This document shows, one piece after another, positions 47,601 to 56,867 of a DNA stretch of 64,000 nt. The stretch spans positions 62,001 through 126,000 of the forward strand of contig JBAYFO010000001.1 in the NCBI GenBank assembly GCA_041667115.1, read 5' to 3'. The first letter of the stretch is position 1. Every line of letters begins with the position of its first letter. The DNA comes from UBA1563 sp041667115. Its GTDB lineage: Bacteria; Bacteroidota; Ignavibacteria; Ignavibacteriales; Ignavibacteriaceae. Under the pieces are notes generated by a model. It made no database searches. It saw only the letters and a list, made by a program, of their open reading frames with translations, and was not told the DNA's origin. The translations under genes were made by a program, and so were the position numbers.

Positions 47601-48467
47601 TAGCAACGGTTGATTGAGATGTCTTGTCTCGTGTCGTAAAATAAATCCCAAAAGAATTACCCCGATAATAATAAAAAGCGATTGGGCTCTACTTGTATTC
47701 TCCCTAAATATTTTTAATTCGGCTTTTAGCGTAGGTTTGGCAACGGTAACCAGACCAATTTTTTGACCATAGTTATTCGGCAAATCAAACGAAAAATATC
47801 TCCCGTCTAATGATTTTGCTTTTGAAGGTGAATAAAATACTTCAACTTCAGATTCAAATGTAGTTTCTAACTTCGTTGAAAAATTCTTCTCCGGTGAAAT
47901 ATTTTGCGAAGCATAATTCGTTTCTAAAATTTTTGTGGTCAGTAAAAAATATTTCCGGTGCCGGATTGTTAGTTCATCAACATAATAAAGAAGCGTTAGT
48001 AAAGGGGAAGAATGAAAATATGTGACTCCAAGTTTATTTTCTGAACCGAAAATGTCTTTCCCATCTATCCCGATTGTGGCATTACTTGCAACTTCGGTTT
48101 TAGTCGAATCCATGAGAAAAATTTGAAACTCCGAAAATTTACCTGAACACAATATCTGCTGAAACAAAAGTGGGGTTAAATGTTTGTTCTCAACCGATAA
48201 AGCCTTAAGCTCCTTCGACGTTTTTATTACAGAAGATTGTTTATCAGCAAAGAGTGCAAGTGAAGTTTTTTGGATATTTTCTAATTTCTTCTGAAGTGTA
48301 AAATTCCAATTTTCTTTTTTTGATTGGAGAAGCGAGGGGCTGAAAAAACCGATAGCGAAAACAACAAAGAAAATTGCTGTTAGGAAAACATATAACTTCT
48401 TTTCCCCGTGCAGGTACGTTGCTATTTTATTTAAAACTATTTTATAGTTATGAGGGAAATTTTCCAC
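44601..48467 (-). CDS. NtrY-like multi-TM sensor histidine kinase
   Basis: A 1288-residue protein starting at GTG after GGGAG. It has an N-terminal sensor loop, a central block of about eight membrane helices (residues ~265-525), a second extracytoplasmic region, two further helices, a HAMP segment (SSPIRRLTRATRAVAHGDLN), the phosphoacceptor box RQVAHEIKNPLTPMKL with His1078, and an ATPase domain (LIRNAIQAEADN, DNGKGI, GGMGLGLKLAKK). The H-box is of the NtrY subtype. No response regulator gene is adjacent. It is co-transcribed with a DUF4783 gene and a helicase-nuclease gene. Confidence 0.88.
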   Translation of the reverse strand: MENFPHNYKIVLNKIATYLHGEKKLYVFLTAIFFVVFAIGFFSPSLLQSKKENWNFTLQKKLENIQKTSLALFADKQSSVIKTSKELKALSVENKHLTPLLFQQILCSGKFSEFQIFLMDSTKTEVASNATIGIDGKDIFGSENKLGVTYFHSSPLLTLLYYVDELTIRHRKYFLLTTKILETNYASQNISPEKNFSTKLETTFESEVEVFYSPSKAKSLDGRYFSFDLPNNYGQKIGLVTVAKPTLKAELKIFRENTSRAQSLFIIIGVILLGFILRHETRHLNQPLLKWILVILFLVFLRWLLFALNFPASYLTGELTNPNYFSSAFGEGIVKSPLEFLITSFFFGIIVFFIYYSSKKRMDTFFTKKSFPLLLRLGLGLTSLFIILLSIRGLSAAIKSVVFDSSLRYFETADLIPGIPHLVMHIATFLVTLSGFVLIQFLLKVFYSCLPTQNTNRANILLFFLTIFPSAALFVLLQKQPLVSVWLFIFIMILLSVVFFINELTEPKALKKFLFFSFAASVMTISLMNFFNAELEKEELKRTALFLSRPQESYLNFLLNESLSKIVQQENSNNFFSSAGANYSSLALNLWLQSSLRDEKVLSSITLLDKKKKILGYFSNGVQKEQLVPQIALAALTKNLQIFDVSDKSKQWQKIFCGIIPITERDQVIGFAAATIIFTAKSALSVNATAGIFQQSELNLRYLSEKNFNVFLLAEDKIYIVSGNVFPSEREAARLFTLLSKEKEGWVNYERASENLLGFGIQRMSAGSHPFLIVAQKETAFSFSLFNFFKLFIVHTSFLLIVLLFLFIIQLKGRFNLTFRSQLLFAFLIIAILPIIALAVYNRNSVEEKNISLIHNALKEKVNLAENYFKAQTNNTNNKDLQKVFQESTKNLLLSFSVYENSQLLYSSEQNLFEVSLLRKNISSLIQTNQSQPGNGFFINHFIGSREVLSYFRTVSLNNHEFLLEVNDYFNQIPVALNFVELNVFLFGVYSFAIVLIVIVSSLLADQISSPIRRLTRATRAVAHGDLNVMLAENSMGEIKELLNGFNIMTEELRKNQHELAELEREQAWKEMARQVAHEIKNPLTPMKLTLQQLVAMYKAKSKNFDTLFEKVSETILAQIETLSQIASEFSNFAKMPSIKLSEIDLKKSLNEIILLFNDENISLHLLYAAGTEIIKADASQLKRMFINLIRNAIQAEADNVLFSVDEDEKYLLVRISDNGKGISDEAIHKIFSSNFTTKFGGMGLGLKLAKKFIENINGNISVEQTSSKGTTFLIQFLKETRSNNAAS

Positions 48468-48877
48468 TTGGCTCCCGAATATTCTACCGAAATGAAAACT
48501 TGTGCGGTCCCTTTTTTATTTTTGTTTTCGAATGTGAAAATTCCTGTGGCAAAACCGCTTTCAGACTCGCTCCGTTGAGTATACTTAAAGGCTATTGGTT
48601 GATTAAGCTGAAAAAAATCTTGTAAGATATAAAAAGCCTGATTACTGCTGTAAAAACCATTTACTCCGCTCGAAAGACTCAAATAAATTTGTGATGGAAA
48701 ATATTCTGAGATCAAAGAAATGTTGCCGGAGGAAAAAGTCCTTTCGATATCAGAAAAAATCTGAATTTCTTTTTTTTGATTTTGTGTCTCTATCACCGGG
48801 TTCCCCGCAAAAATTTCTACCGCGGAGAATGTCAGCAAAAAAAAGAAAATGTTAATATGGATAAAAAATTTCTTCAT
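48437..48877 (-). CDS. DUF4783-domain periplasmic protein
   Basis: A 146-residue protein with a signal peptide (residues 1-25). IFSDIERTFSSGNISLISEYFPSQIYLSL and QAFYILQDFFQLNQP match DUF4783, a small NTF2-like family of Bacteroidota. The function is unknown. It is the first gene of the run 48877-38305 and overlaps the kinase gene by 31 bp; a periplasmic partner of the kinase is possible. Confidence 0.85.
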   Translation of the reverse strand: MKKFFIHINIFFFLLTFSAVEIFAGNPVIETQNQKKEIQIFSDIERTFSSGNISLISEYFPSQIYLSLSSGVNGFYSSNQAFYILQDFFQLNQPIAFKYTQRSESESGFATGIFTFENKNKKGTAQVFISVEYSGAKWKISLITIK

Positions 48878-48940
48878 TACTTTTGGGAAAATTAATCAAT
48901 CTTATAGACTTATACTAAACACACAATACTGGAAATAAAA

Positions 48941-48981
48941 AAGAAATGTCAACCTTTAACTGATTAAGATTGACATTTCTT
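48941..48981 (-). terminator. Inverted repeat AAGAAATGTCAA/TTGACATTTCTT
   Basis: Twelve-bp perfect arms separated by 17 nt, 36 bp beyond the stop of the FN3 lipoprotein gene and upstream of the DUF4783 gene. It is a likely terminator, although the long loop is unusual. Confidence 0.6.
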
Positions 48982-49016
48982 CGATTTTAAGGAGTTATAT
49001 TTTTACGTGAAAATGA

Positions 49017-49838
49017 TCAACCGTTTCTTTTAGGCCTTTGCAACGGTTGTCTTTTGTGGTTTTCACCTGCTACTACTTTAAGTTGAGGGTTTCCGGTGAC
49101 TAATTGGAAAGCCCAATCAAAAACAATTCGATCACGTGTGATTGTTTTTACACGAACTTTTGCAAAATGATTGTCGAACGTCCAGATAACATACGTATGT
49201 CCTTCTATGGCAACGGCATCTTTAGTTGATGACCATCCGCCTTCAGGAGCAAAGGCAATATCATAGATATCGGTGGTTGCGCCCATATCTTTAATATCGG
49301 TATCATTGTAAACATCCAGGTAGGGTGTTCCATTGTAAACATCGAAAAAGAAATCGGCAGAATTAATTGAATCATTATAGGCTACCGCTGAATAAGTTGT
49401 AAAGCTATATCCTGAATTGTAAGGGAATTGATTATAGTCGAAAATACTCTGGTTAAAACCTTCGGGTCTCGGGGTTGCATAAGCAACATCCGGGCTCAAT
49501 TCACTTTCATTATTGTTATAATCATAAGCTGTAACAGCATAGTAGTTTAAAATACCGTTACTTGCTCCGTCATCGATGTAAAAATTGCTTTGTGTGGTAC
49601 CGAGAAGCTTGTATTTGCCATCGTAAGCGTTGCTATAATAAACGTTATAACCGGCGACATCTCTTTCCCGGTTATTATCCCAGGAGATATCAACCCGGTT
49701 ATCTCCATTTAGCACTTGAACACCGGTCGGTGCGTTCGGGGGAACATTGTCGTAATAATCATTCATGTTTTGTTTATCACATGAAGTAATTCCTAAAAGA
49801 AGGAGTAAGAAGATAGGGATTATGTTTGTCTTTTTCAT
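49017..49838 (-). CDS. FN3-domain lipoprotein
   Basis: About 273 residues from the ATG at 49838, preceded by AAAGGTGAAG; the frame extends upstream to 49880 but the shorter start gives a proper lipoprotein leader, GITSC with Cys20. Residues ~30-115 are a fibronectin type III domain (PPNAPTGVQVLNGDNRVDIS...AGYNVYYS...). The rest is beta-rich without a known motif. A surface or periplasmic binding role is inferred. Single gene. Confidence 0.8.
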   Translation of the reverse strand: MKKTNIIPIFLLLLLGITSCDKQNMNDYYDNVPPNAPTGVQVLNGDNRVDISWDNNRERDVAGYNVYYSNAYDGKYKLLGTTQSNFYIDDGASNGILNYYAVTAYDYNNNESELSPDVAYATPRPEGFNQSIFDYNQFPYNSGYSFTTYSAVAYNDSINSADFFFDVYNGTPYLDVYNDTDIKDMGATTDIYDIAFAPEGGWSSTKDAVAIEGHTYVIWTFDNHFAKVRVKTITRDRIVFDWAFQLVTGNPQLKVVAGENHKRQPLQRPKRNG

Positions 49839-50076
49839 GGCTTCACCTTTTATTGCTTTATATCTTATTAGCAAATTCAACGCCAGAAATATTTAGCTGA
49901 TTAATGCATTAAAAAAGCAGAAATGTAGAATGCTGTAGATTTCTCTATACAAAAATGTCTTTTCTAATTGAACTTTTTAGGAAATCGATTAAATAATTTC
50001 AAAAAAATTAGAGAAAGTTGTATAATTCGTTATCAAATAAATAATTTTAGTTGTGAAACGAAATCAGGGAGTGAAT

Positions 50077-50820
50077 ATGAATCTTGACGTACTGATTTTT
50101 GGAGCGCATCCTGATGATGCCGAACTTTCTATGGGGGGGACTATCGCCAAACTGACTTCTAACGGTTTGAAGGTCGGGATTATTGATTTAACTAAAGGGG
50201 AATTGGGAACACGTGGGTCTGCCGAAACGAGGCAGAAAGAAGCTTTTCGATCTGCCATTGCTTTAAAAATAGCCTTAAGAGAAAATTTACAGATTTCTGA
50301 TGGTGAGGTAGTAGCTTCAAAAGAAAATCTCATGAAAGTGATTGTAAAAATCCGCAAGTACAAACCGAAGATTATTTTTGCTCCTTATAAAAATGATAGA
50401 CATCCCGATCATATTCACACGAGTGAACTGATTAAACAAGCATATTTCTTTTCGGGTTTGTTGAAAATTGAGACCACCGACAAAGAAAAATCACAACATG
50501 CCTATCGCCCTAAAAAACTATTCTATTATATGCAGACGTATACCTTTGATCCAAGTTTTATCGTAGATATCAGCGATACGTTTGAATTAAAGATGAAGGC
50601 GGTTAGAGCGTATGTTACTCAATTTTTTGATCCAAAAAGCAAAGAACCGGAAACGTTTGTCAGCAGTCCGGAATTTTTAAAGTTTATTGAATCACGTGCT
50701 GAATTTTATGGTTTCAAGATCGGGAAAAAGTTTGGGGAACCTTTCTTTACGGAAGAAGGTGTGGAACTTGACCTCATTCATGTTTTAGGAAAGATAGAAC
50801 ATCCTAAAAGCGAAAAATAA
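50077..50820 (+). CDS. bshB1: Bacillithiol biosynthesis deacetylase
   Basis: A 247-residue LmbE-like enzyme from the ATG at 50077, preceded by CAGGGAGTGAAT. Zinc-binding AHPDDAE lies at residues 10-16, and RHPDHIHTSELI gives the third His. GELGTRGSAETRQKEA and YMQTYTFDPSFIVDIS are typical of BshB1. It removes acetate from GlcNAc-malate in bacillithiol synthesis. bshA and bshC are not in the window. Confidence 0.92.
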   Translation: MNLDVLIFGAHPDDAELSMGGTIAKLTSNGLKVGIIDLTKGELGTRGSAETRQKEAFRSAIALKIALRENLQISDGEVVASKENLMKVIVKIRKYKPKIIFAPYKNDRHPDHIHTSELIKQAYFFSGLLKIETTDKEKSQHAYRPKKLFYYMQTYTFDPSFIVDISDTFELKMKAVRAYVTQFFDPKSKEPETFVSSPEFLKFIESRAEFYGFKIGKKFGEPFFTEEGVELDLIHVLGKIEHPKSEK

Positions 50821-50830
50821 AAAAGATAAA

Positions 50831-50858
50831 GGCAGTTTTGTGAAAGTACAAAACTGCC
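50831..50858. terminator. Terminator stem GGCAGTTTTGT/ACAAAACTGCC
   Basis: Perfect 11-bp arms with a 6-nt loop, between the convergent bshB1 and acyl-CoA ligase genes and flanked by A and T residues on either side. Confidence 0.85.
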
Positions 50859-50877
50859 TTCTTACTTCGTAAGGATA

Positions 50878-52692
50878 TTATAATCCTTGATACATTCCTT
50901 CAATTAAATTTTTATACCGGTCTTCAATAACTTTCCTCTTCAATTTTAAAGTCGGTGTTAGTTCACCCGTTTCTAAACTAAATGGTTTATCCAGCAAAGC
51001 GAACTTTCTAATTCGTTCAAAGTTTGCCAGGTTTTTCTGGAATCTGCCAAGTTCTTCATCCATTAAATCATAAATCTCTTTTTTATCTACAAGATCATCG
51101 TTTGTTTTATAGGGAATGTTATGGCTGTCGGCATATTCTTTTAAGGCTTCATAATCGGGAACGATTAGAGCGGACAAGAACATTCTTCGATCGCCGATAA
51201 GGACAAACTGGTCTATATATTTGCTTGCAAGAAAGAGATTTTCGATTGGCGTTGGAGCAATATATTTCCCGCCGGAAGTTTTAAAGAGATGTTTCTTTCT
51301 GTCGGTAATCATCAAAAATCCTTCAGCATCAAAAACGCCAATGTCGCCGGTGTGCAGCCATCCGTTTATTATGGTTTCATCGGTTTCTTTTTTATTCTTA
51401 TAATATCCCTGCATTATTGAAGCTCCGCGAGCTAGTATTTCTCCATCGCTGGCAATTTTAACTTCAACAGATGGGAATGGTTTTCCAACCGTTCCAAATT
51501 TGTAACTATCAACCCGGTTTGCGGCAATAACGGGGGAGGATTCAGTTAATCCGTATCCTTCAACGATAATAATTCCTATAGCCTCAAAAAATTCTCCGAG
51601 CTCCCGTGCGAGAGCTGCGCCACCGGAAATAAAGAACCTAAGTTTTCCTCCCGTTTTTTCTCTTATTTTTTTGAAGACCAAGGTATCTGCTACTTTATGT
51701 TGAAGTGTCAAACCTATCGGAAGGTTACCGGCTTTTTGTGCTGAGTGATATTTCTTTCCGGTTTCAATTGCCCAATTAAATATTTTTTGTTTTTTCGCCG
51801 GCTGGCTTTCAATATTCTTGATGACTTTAGAATAAATCCTTTCAAATAATCTTGGAACGCTAGTTACTATTGTCGGATGAATTTCAAGTAGATCACCGGC
51901 AACAGATTCAATGCTTGAAGCGTAACAGATCATTGCGCCGGAAGAGAACGCTGTGTAATAGCCGGCCATTCTTTCAAAAATATGGCAGAGAGGCAAGAAA
52001 GATAAAAAGATATCATCCGGTCCAATTGGAAATGCTTTTAGCGCATCAAGAACATTTGAGACAATATTTTTATGTGTAAGCAGAACACCCTTTGGTTCGC
52101 CGGTTGTTCCGGATGTATAAATGATCGTACAGATATCATTTTCTTTTATCCGTTGACGCTGTTCTTTAAAGAATTGTGGATTTTGCTTTTTTGCTTCCAC
52201 TCCTTTTTCTTGAATCGATTTTAATGAATAAATACTATTTTCATTTGGAGCATCCTTCTCATTCATTACAAGAATAAATTTTAGCAAGCGGCAGTTATTC
52301 CTGATTTTCAAAATTTTATTTAACTGAAATTTATTGGAAACAATTACTCCGATTGACTCCGAATTGTTCAATATGAATTCGATTGATTCCGAAGTAAGCG
52401 AAGGATACAGGGGAACATCAACCGCACCCAAACCAAGAATTGCCATATCGGCATAAACCCATTCCGGTCTATTTTCAGCAATAATAGAAACTTTATCTCC
52501 CGGTTTTACGCCGAGAGTATTTAGTCCATACGCCAAATTTTCAGTTTCTTCTTTAAACTGACCATAAGTAATTCCCGCCCATTGGTTATTTACTTTATGT
52601 TTTAACACCGGTCTTTCCATAGTTGCCCCGTATTCTTCGGTTAAGAACTCATAGAGCTCAGGTATGGTTTTGTACGGTTTTAAAATAGGCAT
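50878..52692 (-). CDS. Long-chain fatty acid-CoA ligase
   Basis: A 604-residue ANL-superfamily enzyme with AGGAG before its ATG. The AMP-binding P-loop is TIIYTSGTTGEPKGVLLTHKN; later come VEGYGLTESSPVIAANR, the hinge GWLHTGDIG and ITDRKKHLFKTSGGKYI. It activates fatty acids to acyl-CoA through an acyl-adenylate. No beta-oxidation genes are next to it. It is divergent from the copper island. Confidence 0.93.
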   Translation of the reverse strand: MPILKPYKTIPELYEFLTEEYGATMERPVLKHKVNNQWAGITYGQFKEETENLAYGLNTLGVKPGDKVSIIAENRPEWVYADMAILGLGAVDVPLYPSLTSESIEFILNNSESIGVIVSNKFQLNKILKIRNNCRLLKFILVMNEKDAPNENSIYSLKSIQEKGVEAKKQNPQFFKEQRQRIKENDICTIIYTSGTTGEPKGVLLTHKNIVSNVLDALKAFPIGPDDIFLSFLPLCHIFERMAGYYTAFSSGAMICYASSIESVAGDLLEIHPTIVTSVPRLFERIYSKVIKNIESQPAKKQKIFNWAIETGKKYHSAQKAGNLPIGLTLQHKVADTLVFKKIREKTGGKLRFFISGGAALARELGEFFEAIGIIIVEGYGLTESSPVIAANRVDSYKFGTVGKPFPSVEVKIASDGEILARGASIMQGYYKNKKETDETIINGWLHTGDIGVFDAEGFLMITDRKKHLFKTSGGKYIAPTPIENLFLASKYIDQFVLIGDRRMFLSALIVPDYEALKEYADSHNIPYKTNDDLVDKKEIYDLMDEELGRFQKNLANFERIRKFALLDKPFSLETGELTPTLKLKRKVIEDRYKNLIEGMYQGL

Positions 52693-52926
52693 AGAAGACT
52701 CCTGTTTAAATTTATTGCTAATAATTATTTAGAAACACTTCAATAATAAAAATACTTTTGGAAGTAAACCAACAAATTTTCGCTTTTTTCGTTTTGCATT
52801 CCCATTAAAATTATGAAACAATGGATGAAAAAAGTATAAGATGTACAAAGCCAAAAGAGATAAATTTACGTTGAGAAATTTTTTAACTTGACTTTCAGTA
52901 TAAAGGCGTTGATATTTGCCAAAGCG

Positions 52927-53364
52927 ATGACAAAACTTTTAAAGAACATACTACTCATTTCACTAACCGGATTATTTTTTATAATCAATACCGGGTTTAC
53001 GCTTTCTTTACACTACTGTAATATGATGAAAGAGACTTCCTTTTCCGGATGCGGAATGTGTGAAGCGCCAAGCGATAACGATAAAGTCTGTTCAAACGAA
53101 GAATCCGGTTCCCGTGAATTATCTTTTTCTAAAATTCCTCACAAATGCTGCCAGGCAGTTCTTGGCACAATTGCCGGAACCGATGAATATCTTTTAAATC
53201 AACTAGAATCAACTGTTAAATATGTTCATATTGATTTGGTCTCTTTTTCTAATCAAGAAGAGGAGTATGTAACTTCCTTCTGTTCGGATTTTTTTTCCGG
53301 TTCTTCACCACCAATAAAAACAACCACAAAACTCTTTCTTTCCGCCCACAACTTCAGGATTTGA
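52927..53364 (+). CDS. HYC_CC_PP family protein
   Basis: A 145-residue protein from the ATG at 52927; the frame opens at a TTG (52888), but the ATG gives a clean signal peptide. Diagnostic features of the family are HYC at 29-31, a CC pair in PHKCC and a PP in GSSPPIKT. Seven or more Cys and a GCGMC cluster suggest metal or redox binding. Family members often precede heavy-metal efflux genes in Bacteroidota, as here before cusA. A possible promoter TTGACT-17-GATATT lies at 52888-52916. Confidence 0.8.
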   Translation: MTKLLKNILLISLTGLFFIINTGFTLSLHYCNMMKETSFSGCGMCEAPSDNDKVCSNEESGSRELSFSKIPHKCCQAVLGTIAGTDEYLLNQLESTVKYVHIDLVSFSNQEEEYVTSFCSDFFSGSSPPIKTTTKLFLSAHNFRI

Positions 53365-53383
53365 TCTCTCCAAATTCTTTGTG

Positions 53384-53417
53384 TTGTATTCCTATGTCTA
53401 TGATGTAGGAATCACAA
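53384..53417 (+). other. Hairpin upstream of cusA-like gene
   Basis: TTGTATTCCTA (53384-53394) and TAGGAATCACAA (53406-53417) pair imperfectly and are followed by TTTCTTTTT. It may be a terminator or attenuator between the HYC gene and the efflux genes. Confidence 0.5.
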
Positions 53418-53515
53418 TTTCTTTTTAAATGCTTTTTGCTTTTATGTTGATTGGTTTTACCGCTTTCCGGTTTTATCATCAATGAAATTGATTTAACTGA
53501 ATCTGGAGTTTTATA

Positions 53516-56500
53516 ATGATTGAAAAAATAATTGAATGGTCTTCACAGAATAGATTTCTGGTAATTCTTATTTACCTAATAATTATTGCCGCCGGAATTT
53601 ATAGCGTGATCAATCTTCCCGTGGATGCGATTCCCGATCTTTCCGAAAACCAGGTTATCGTTTTTACGGAATGGATGGGACGGTCGCCCGAAATAATTGA
53701 AGACCAAGTTACATACCCGATTGTCTCCGGTTTACAAGGATTGCCGGATGTAAAAGCCGTACGGGCAAATTCAATGTTCGGCATGTCGTTCGTGTTTGTG
53801 GTTTTTAAAGATGGTGTTGATACCTATTTTGCTCGAACGCGTGTACTCGAAAGGATGAATACGATTCAAGCGCAGTTGCCTGCCGGTGTTGTCCCCACAC
53901 TTGGTCCCGATGGAACCGGTGTCGGTCACATTTATTGGTACACAGTTGAAGGCAAAGGATATGATTTAGGAACGCTTCGATCAATACAAGATTGGTATAT
54001 TCGTTACAAGCTCTCTTCTGTTGACGGTGTTGCCGAAGTTGCGAGCATTGGAGGTTATGTTAAACAATATCAAGTTGATGTGAATCCGACGGATCTCCGT
54101 GCTTATAATTTAACGGTCTCTGAAGTAGTAAATGCCATTCAAAGAAGCAATAATGAAGTCGGTGGAAAAATTTTGGAAGTAAGCGATGCCGAGTATTTTG
54201 TTCGCGGTCAAGGGTACATTAAATCAAAAGATGATATCGAGAACACCGTTATAAAAACATCTCCGAATGGAATTCCGATCCTTGTTAAAAATGTTGCCAC
54301 GGTTGCATTGGGTGGAGATATCAGACGCGGTGCGCTGGATAAGAATGGGGAAGGAGAAGCTGTCGGTGGAATTGTAGTTATGAGAACCGGCGAGAATGCT
54401 CAAAAAGTAATCGAGCGCGTTAAGCAAAAAATTAAAGAAATTTCTCCAGGTCTTCCACCGGGAATTGAAATCGCAACTTCCTATGATAGAAGTACATTAA
54501 TTAAAGAAGCCGTTGGAACTTTAGAGCGGGCATTAATAGAAGCTTCAATTACTGTTTCAATTATGGTGATGATTTTCCTTCTTCACTTTAGAAGTATTGT
54601 AAGGATTTTAATTGAACTGCCGATAGCAATTCTTATCGCTTTTATTCTCATGTATTTATTCGGAATTTCTTCCAACATCATGTCGCTTGGAGGAATTATT
54701 TTAGCCGTTGGAGTAATAGTCGATTCTTCCATTGTGCTGGTGGAAAATGCCTACAGAAATTTAGCAAAAGCAATCGAGGAGAAAGGACAGCTAACGCCGG
54801 AAGAGTATAAACGCATTTCAATTGATTCGGCGAAACAGGTCGGTAGAGCAATCTTCTTTTCTGAATTAATCATTCTTGTTTCTTTTCTTCCGGTATTTAT
54901 GTTAACCGGGCAAGAGGGAAAATTATTTCATCCGCTTGCTTACACAAAATCATTTGCGATGCTTGGTTCTGCGATAGTAGTTATTTCACTTATCCCGGTT
55001 TTGATGACGATGTTAATGCGCGGCAAGTTCAAACCTGAAGATAAAAATCCAACCACTCGCTTTTTCATTCGTCTCTACGAGCCGGTCATTCATTGGGTGT
55101 TGAAACACCGGAAAATTACTATCGCATTGAATGTAATCGCGCTGCTTATCACAATTCCAATGATTTTAAAGACCGGAAGCGAATTCATGCCGCCGCTTGA
55201 TGAAGGATCAATTCTTTATATGCCGGTAACGCTTCCCGGTGCATCAATCACGGAAGTAAATAGAATTTTACAGGAACAAGATAAGATCATTAAATCAGTT
55301 CCTGAAGTTCATCATGTACTCGGAAAAACCGGGCGGGCTGAAACCGCAACCGATAATGCGCCGCTTAGTATGATAGAAACGATCATTCTACTTAAACCAA
55401 AAAGTGAATGGAGACCCGGCATCACTAAGCAAGATATTGTTGCCGAGCTCGATGCAAAATTGCAAATTCCCGGTGTGCGTAACGGTTGGACTCAACCAAT
55501 TATCAACAGAATAAATATGCTTGCAACCGGAGTTCGGACAGATATTGGTTTTAAAATATTCGGACCAAATTTGGATACACTTGAGGCATACGCCATCAAA
55601 GCAGAAAAACTTTTAAAGAAAGTTAGTGGTGCTGCAGATGTCGTTGCCGAAAGAGTGCAGAACGGTTACTACCTCGATATAAATATTAAGCGCGGGATAG
55701 CCGCCCGGTACGGAGTAAACATCAGCGATCTTCAAGATATTATTGAAACGGCAATTGGCGGGCAAAATCTTGGTGTTGTTATTGAAGGAAGAATGCGTTT
55801 CCCGATCAGAATGCGTTATCAAAAAGATTACCGCGATAATATTGAAGAATTGAAAAGTTTAATCGTTCCTGTTGCATTATCAAATCCAATGGCTGCTCAG
55901 TCTTCCTCAAGTTCGATGAGCGGTGGAACGAATAAAGGAAACTCAGGTGGAATGTCTTCGATGGGAAGTTCAAATCAGGCAAGCGTTGTACCGCAAGCAT
56001 CAACTTCACAAAATGATTTTTCGCTTACCAGCGTAAATCAAAATGCCGTTACGTATTTGCCACTAGCCGAATTAGCCGATATCAACTTAGTCACCGGTCC
56101 ACCGATGATAAGCAGCGAAGATGGAATGTTACGATCAATCGTCTTTATGAATACACGCGGACGCGACATGGGGAGTGTAATGGTTGATGCAAAAAAGGTT
56201 ATCGAAGATGGATTAAAACTTCCTCCGGGTTATTCTTATACCTGGAGCGGACAGTATGAAAGCAAAGTAAGAGCGCAGCAAACCATCGAGATAATTATGC
56301 CGATTGTCTTTATTGTCATCTACCTGCTTCTTTACATGACACTAAAAAATTATGTAGAAGCCGGAGTTGTCATGCTGTCGGTTCCCTTTGCACTTATCGG
56401 CGGGATGTATATGATTTATATTCTTGGTTATAATTTCTCAGTTGCCGTTTGGGTAGGATTTATTGCGCTTTACGGAATTGCGGTTGAAACCGGTGTGGTA

Positions 56501-56866
56501 ATGGTGATTTATCTCCATGAAGCTTTAGATAAAAGAATTCGAGATCATCAAAAAGGGAAAAGAGGAGCAATAACGGTTGCTGATATTTATGAAGCAACAG
56601 TTGAAGGTTCAGTCTTAAGATTGAGACCAAAACTGATGACGGTTTTCACTGCAATGGTTGGACTTGTTCCAATCATGTGGGCAACCGGTACCGGATCAGA
56701 CGTGATGAAGCCGCTCACCGCACCAATGATCGGAGGACTTTTAACTTCGGCTATTCATGTACTTATAGTTACCCCAATTCTGTTTGCAATTATGAAAGAA
56801 CATGCACTAAAAAAAGGTACGCTTGAGATTTCCAAAATGGCAGATTGGATGAAGGAAGGAGATTAA
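53516..56866 (+). CDS. cusA: CusA-like copper/silver RND efflux pump
   Basis: A 1116-residue RND transporter of the heavy-metal family. TM4 carries the proton-relay segment VGVIVDSSIVLVENAY. Met569 (LYMPVT), Met619 (APLSM) and Met668 (RINM) are separated by 50 and 49 residues, the same spacing as the copper-binding Met573, Met623 and Met672 of E. coli CusA, so Cu(I)/Ag(I) is the likely substrate. It is ~70 residues longer than CusA because of a Ser/Met/Gly/Asn-rich insertion at ~789-848 in the periplasmic part. It is followed by the outer-membrane channel gene 1 bp later. Confidence 0.95.
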   Translation: MIEKIIEWSSQNRFLVILIYLIIIAAGIYSVINLPVDAIPDLSENQVIVFTEWMGRSPEIIEDQVTYPIVSGLQGLPDVKAVRANSMFGMSFVFVVFKDGVDTYFARTRVLERMNTIQAQLPAGVVPTLGPDGTGVGHIYWYTVEGKGYDLGTLRSIQDWYIRYKLSSVDGVAEVASIGGYVKQYQVDVNPTDLRAYNLTVSEVVNAIQRSNNEVGGKILEVSDAEYFVRGQGYIKSKDDIENTVIKTSPNGIPILVKNVATVALGGDIRRGALDKNGEGEAVGGIVVMRTGENAQKVIERVKQKIKEISPGLPPGIEIATSYDRSTLIKEAVGTLERALIEASITVSIMVMIFLLHFRSIVRILIELPIAILIAFILMYLFGISSNIMSLGGIILAVGVIVDSSIVLVENAYRNLAKAIEEKGQLTPEEYKRISIDSAKQVGRAIFFSELIILVSFLPVFMLTGQEGKLFHPLAYTKSFAMLGSAIVVISLIPVLMTMLMRGKFKPEDKNPTTRFFIRLYEPVIHWVLKHRKITIALNVIALLITIPMILKTGSEFMPPLDEGSILYMPVTLPGASITEVNRILQEQDKIIKSVPEVHHVLGKTGRAETATDNAPLSMIETIILLKPKSEWRPGITKQDIVAELDAKLQIPGVRNGWTQPIINRINMLATGVRTDIGFKIFGPNLDTLEAYAIKAEKLLKKVSGAADVVAERVQNGYYLDINIKRGIAARYGVNISDLQDIIETAIGGQNLGVVIEGRMRFPIRMRYQKDYRDNIEELKSLIVPVALSNPMAAQSSSSSMSGGTNKGNSGGMSSMGSSNQASVVPQASTSQNDFSLTSVNQNAVTYLPLAELADINLVTGPPMISSEDGMLRSIVFMNTRGRDMGSVMVDAKKVIEDGLKLPPGYSYTWSGQYESKVRAQQTIEIIMPIVFIVIYLLLYMTLKNYVEAGVVMLSVPFALIGGMYMIYILGYNFSVAVWVGFIALYGIAVETGVVMVIYLHEALDKRIRDHQKGKRGAITVADIYEATVEGSVLRLRPKLMTVFTAMVGLVPIMWATGTGSDVMKPLTAPMIGGLLTSAIHVLIVTPILFAIMKEHALKKGTLEISKMADWMKEGD

Positions 56867-56867
56867 T

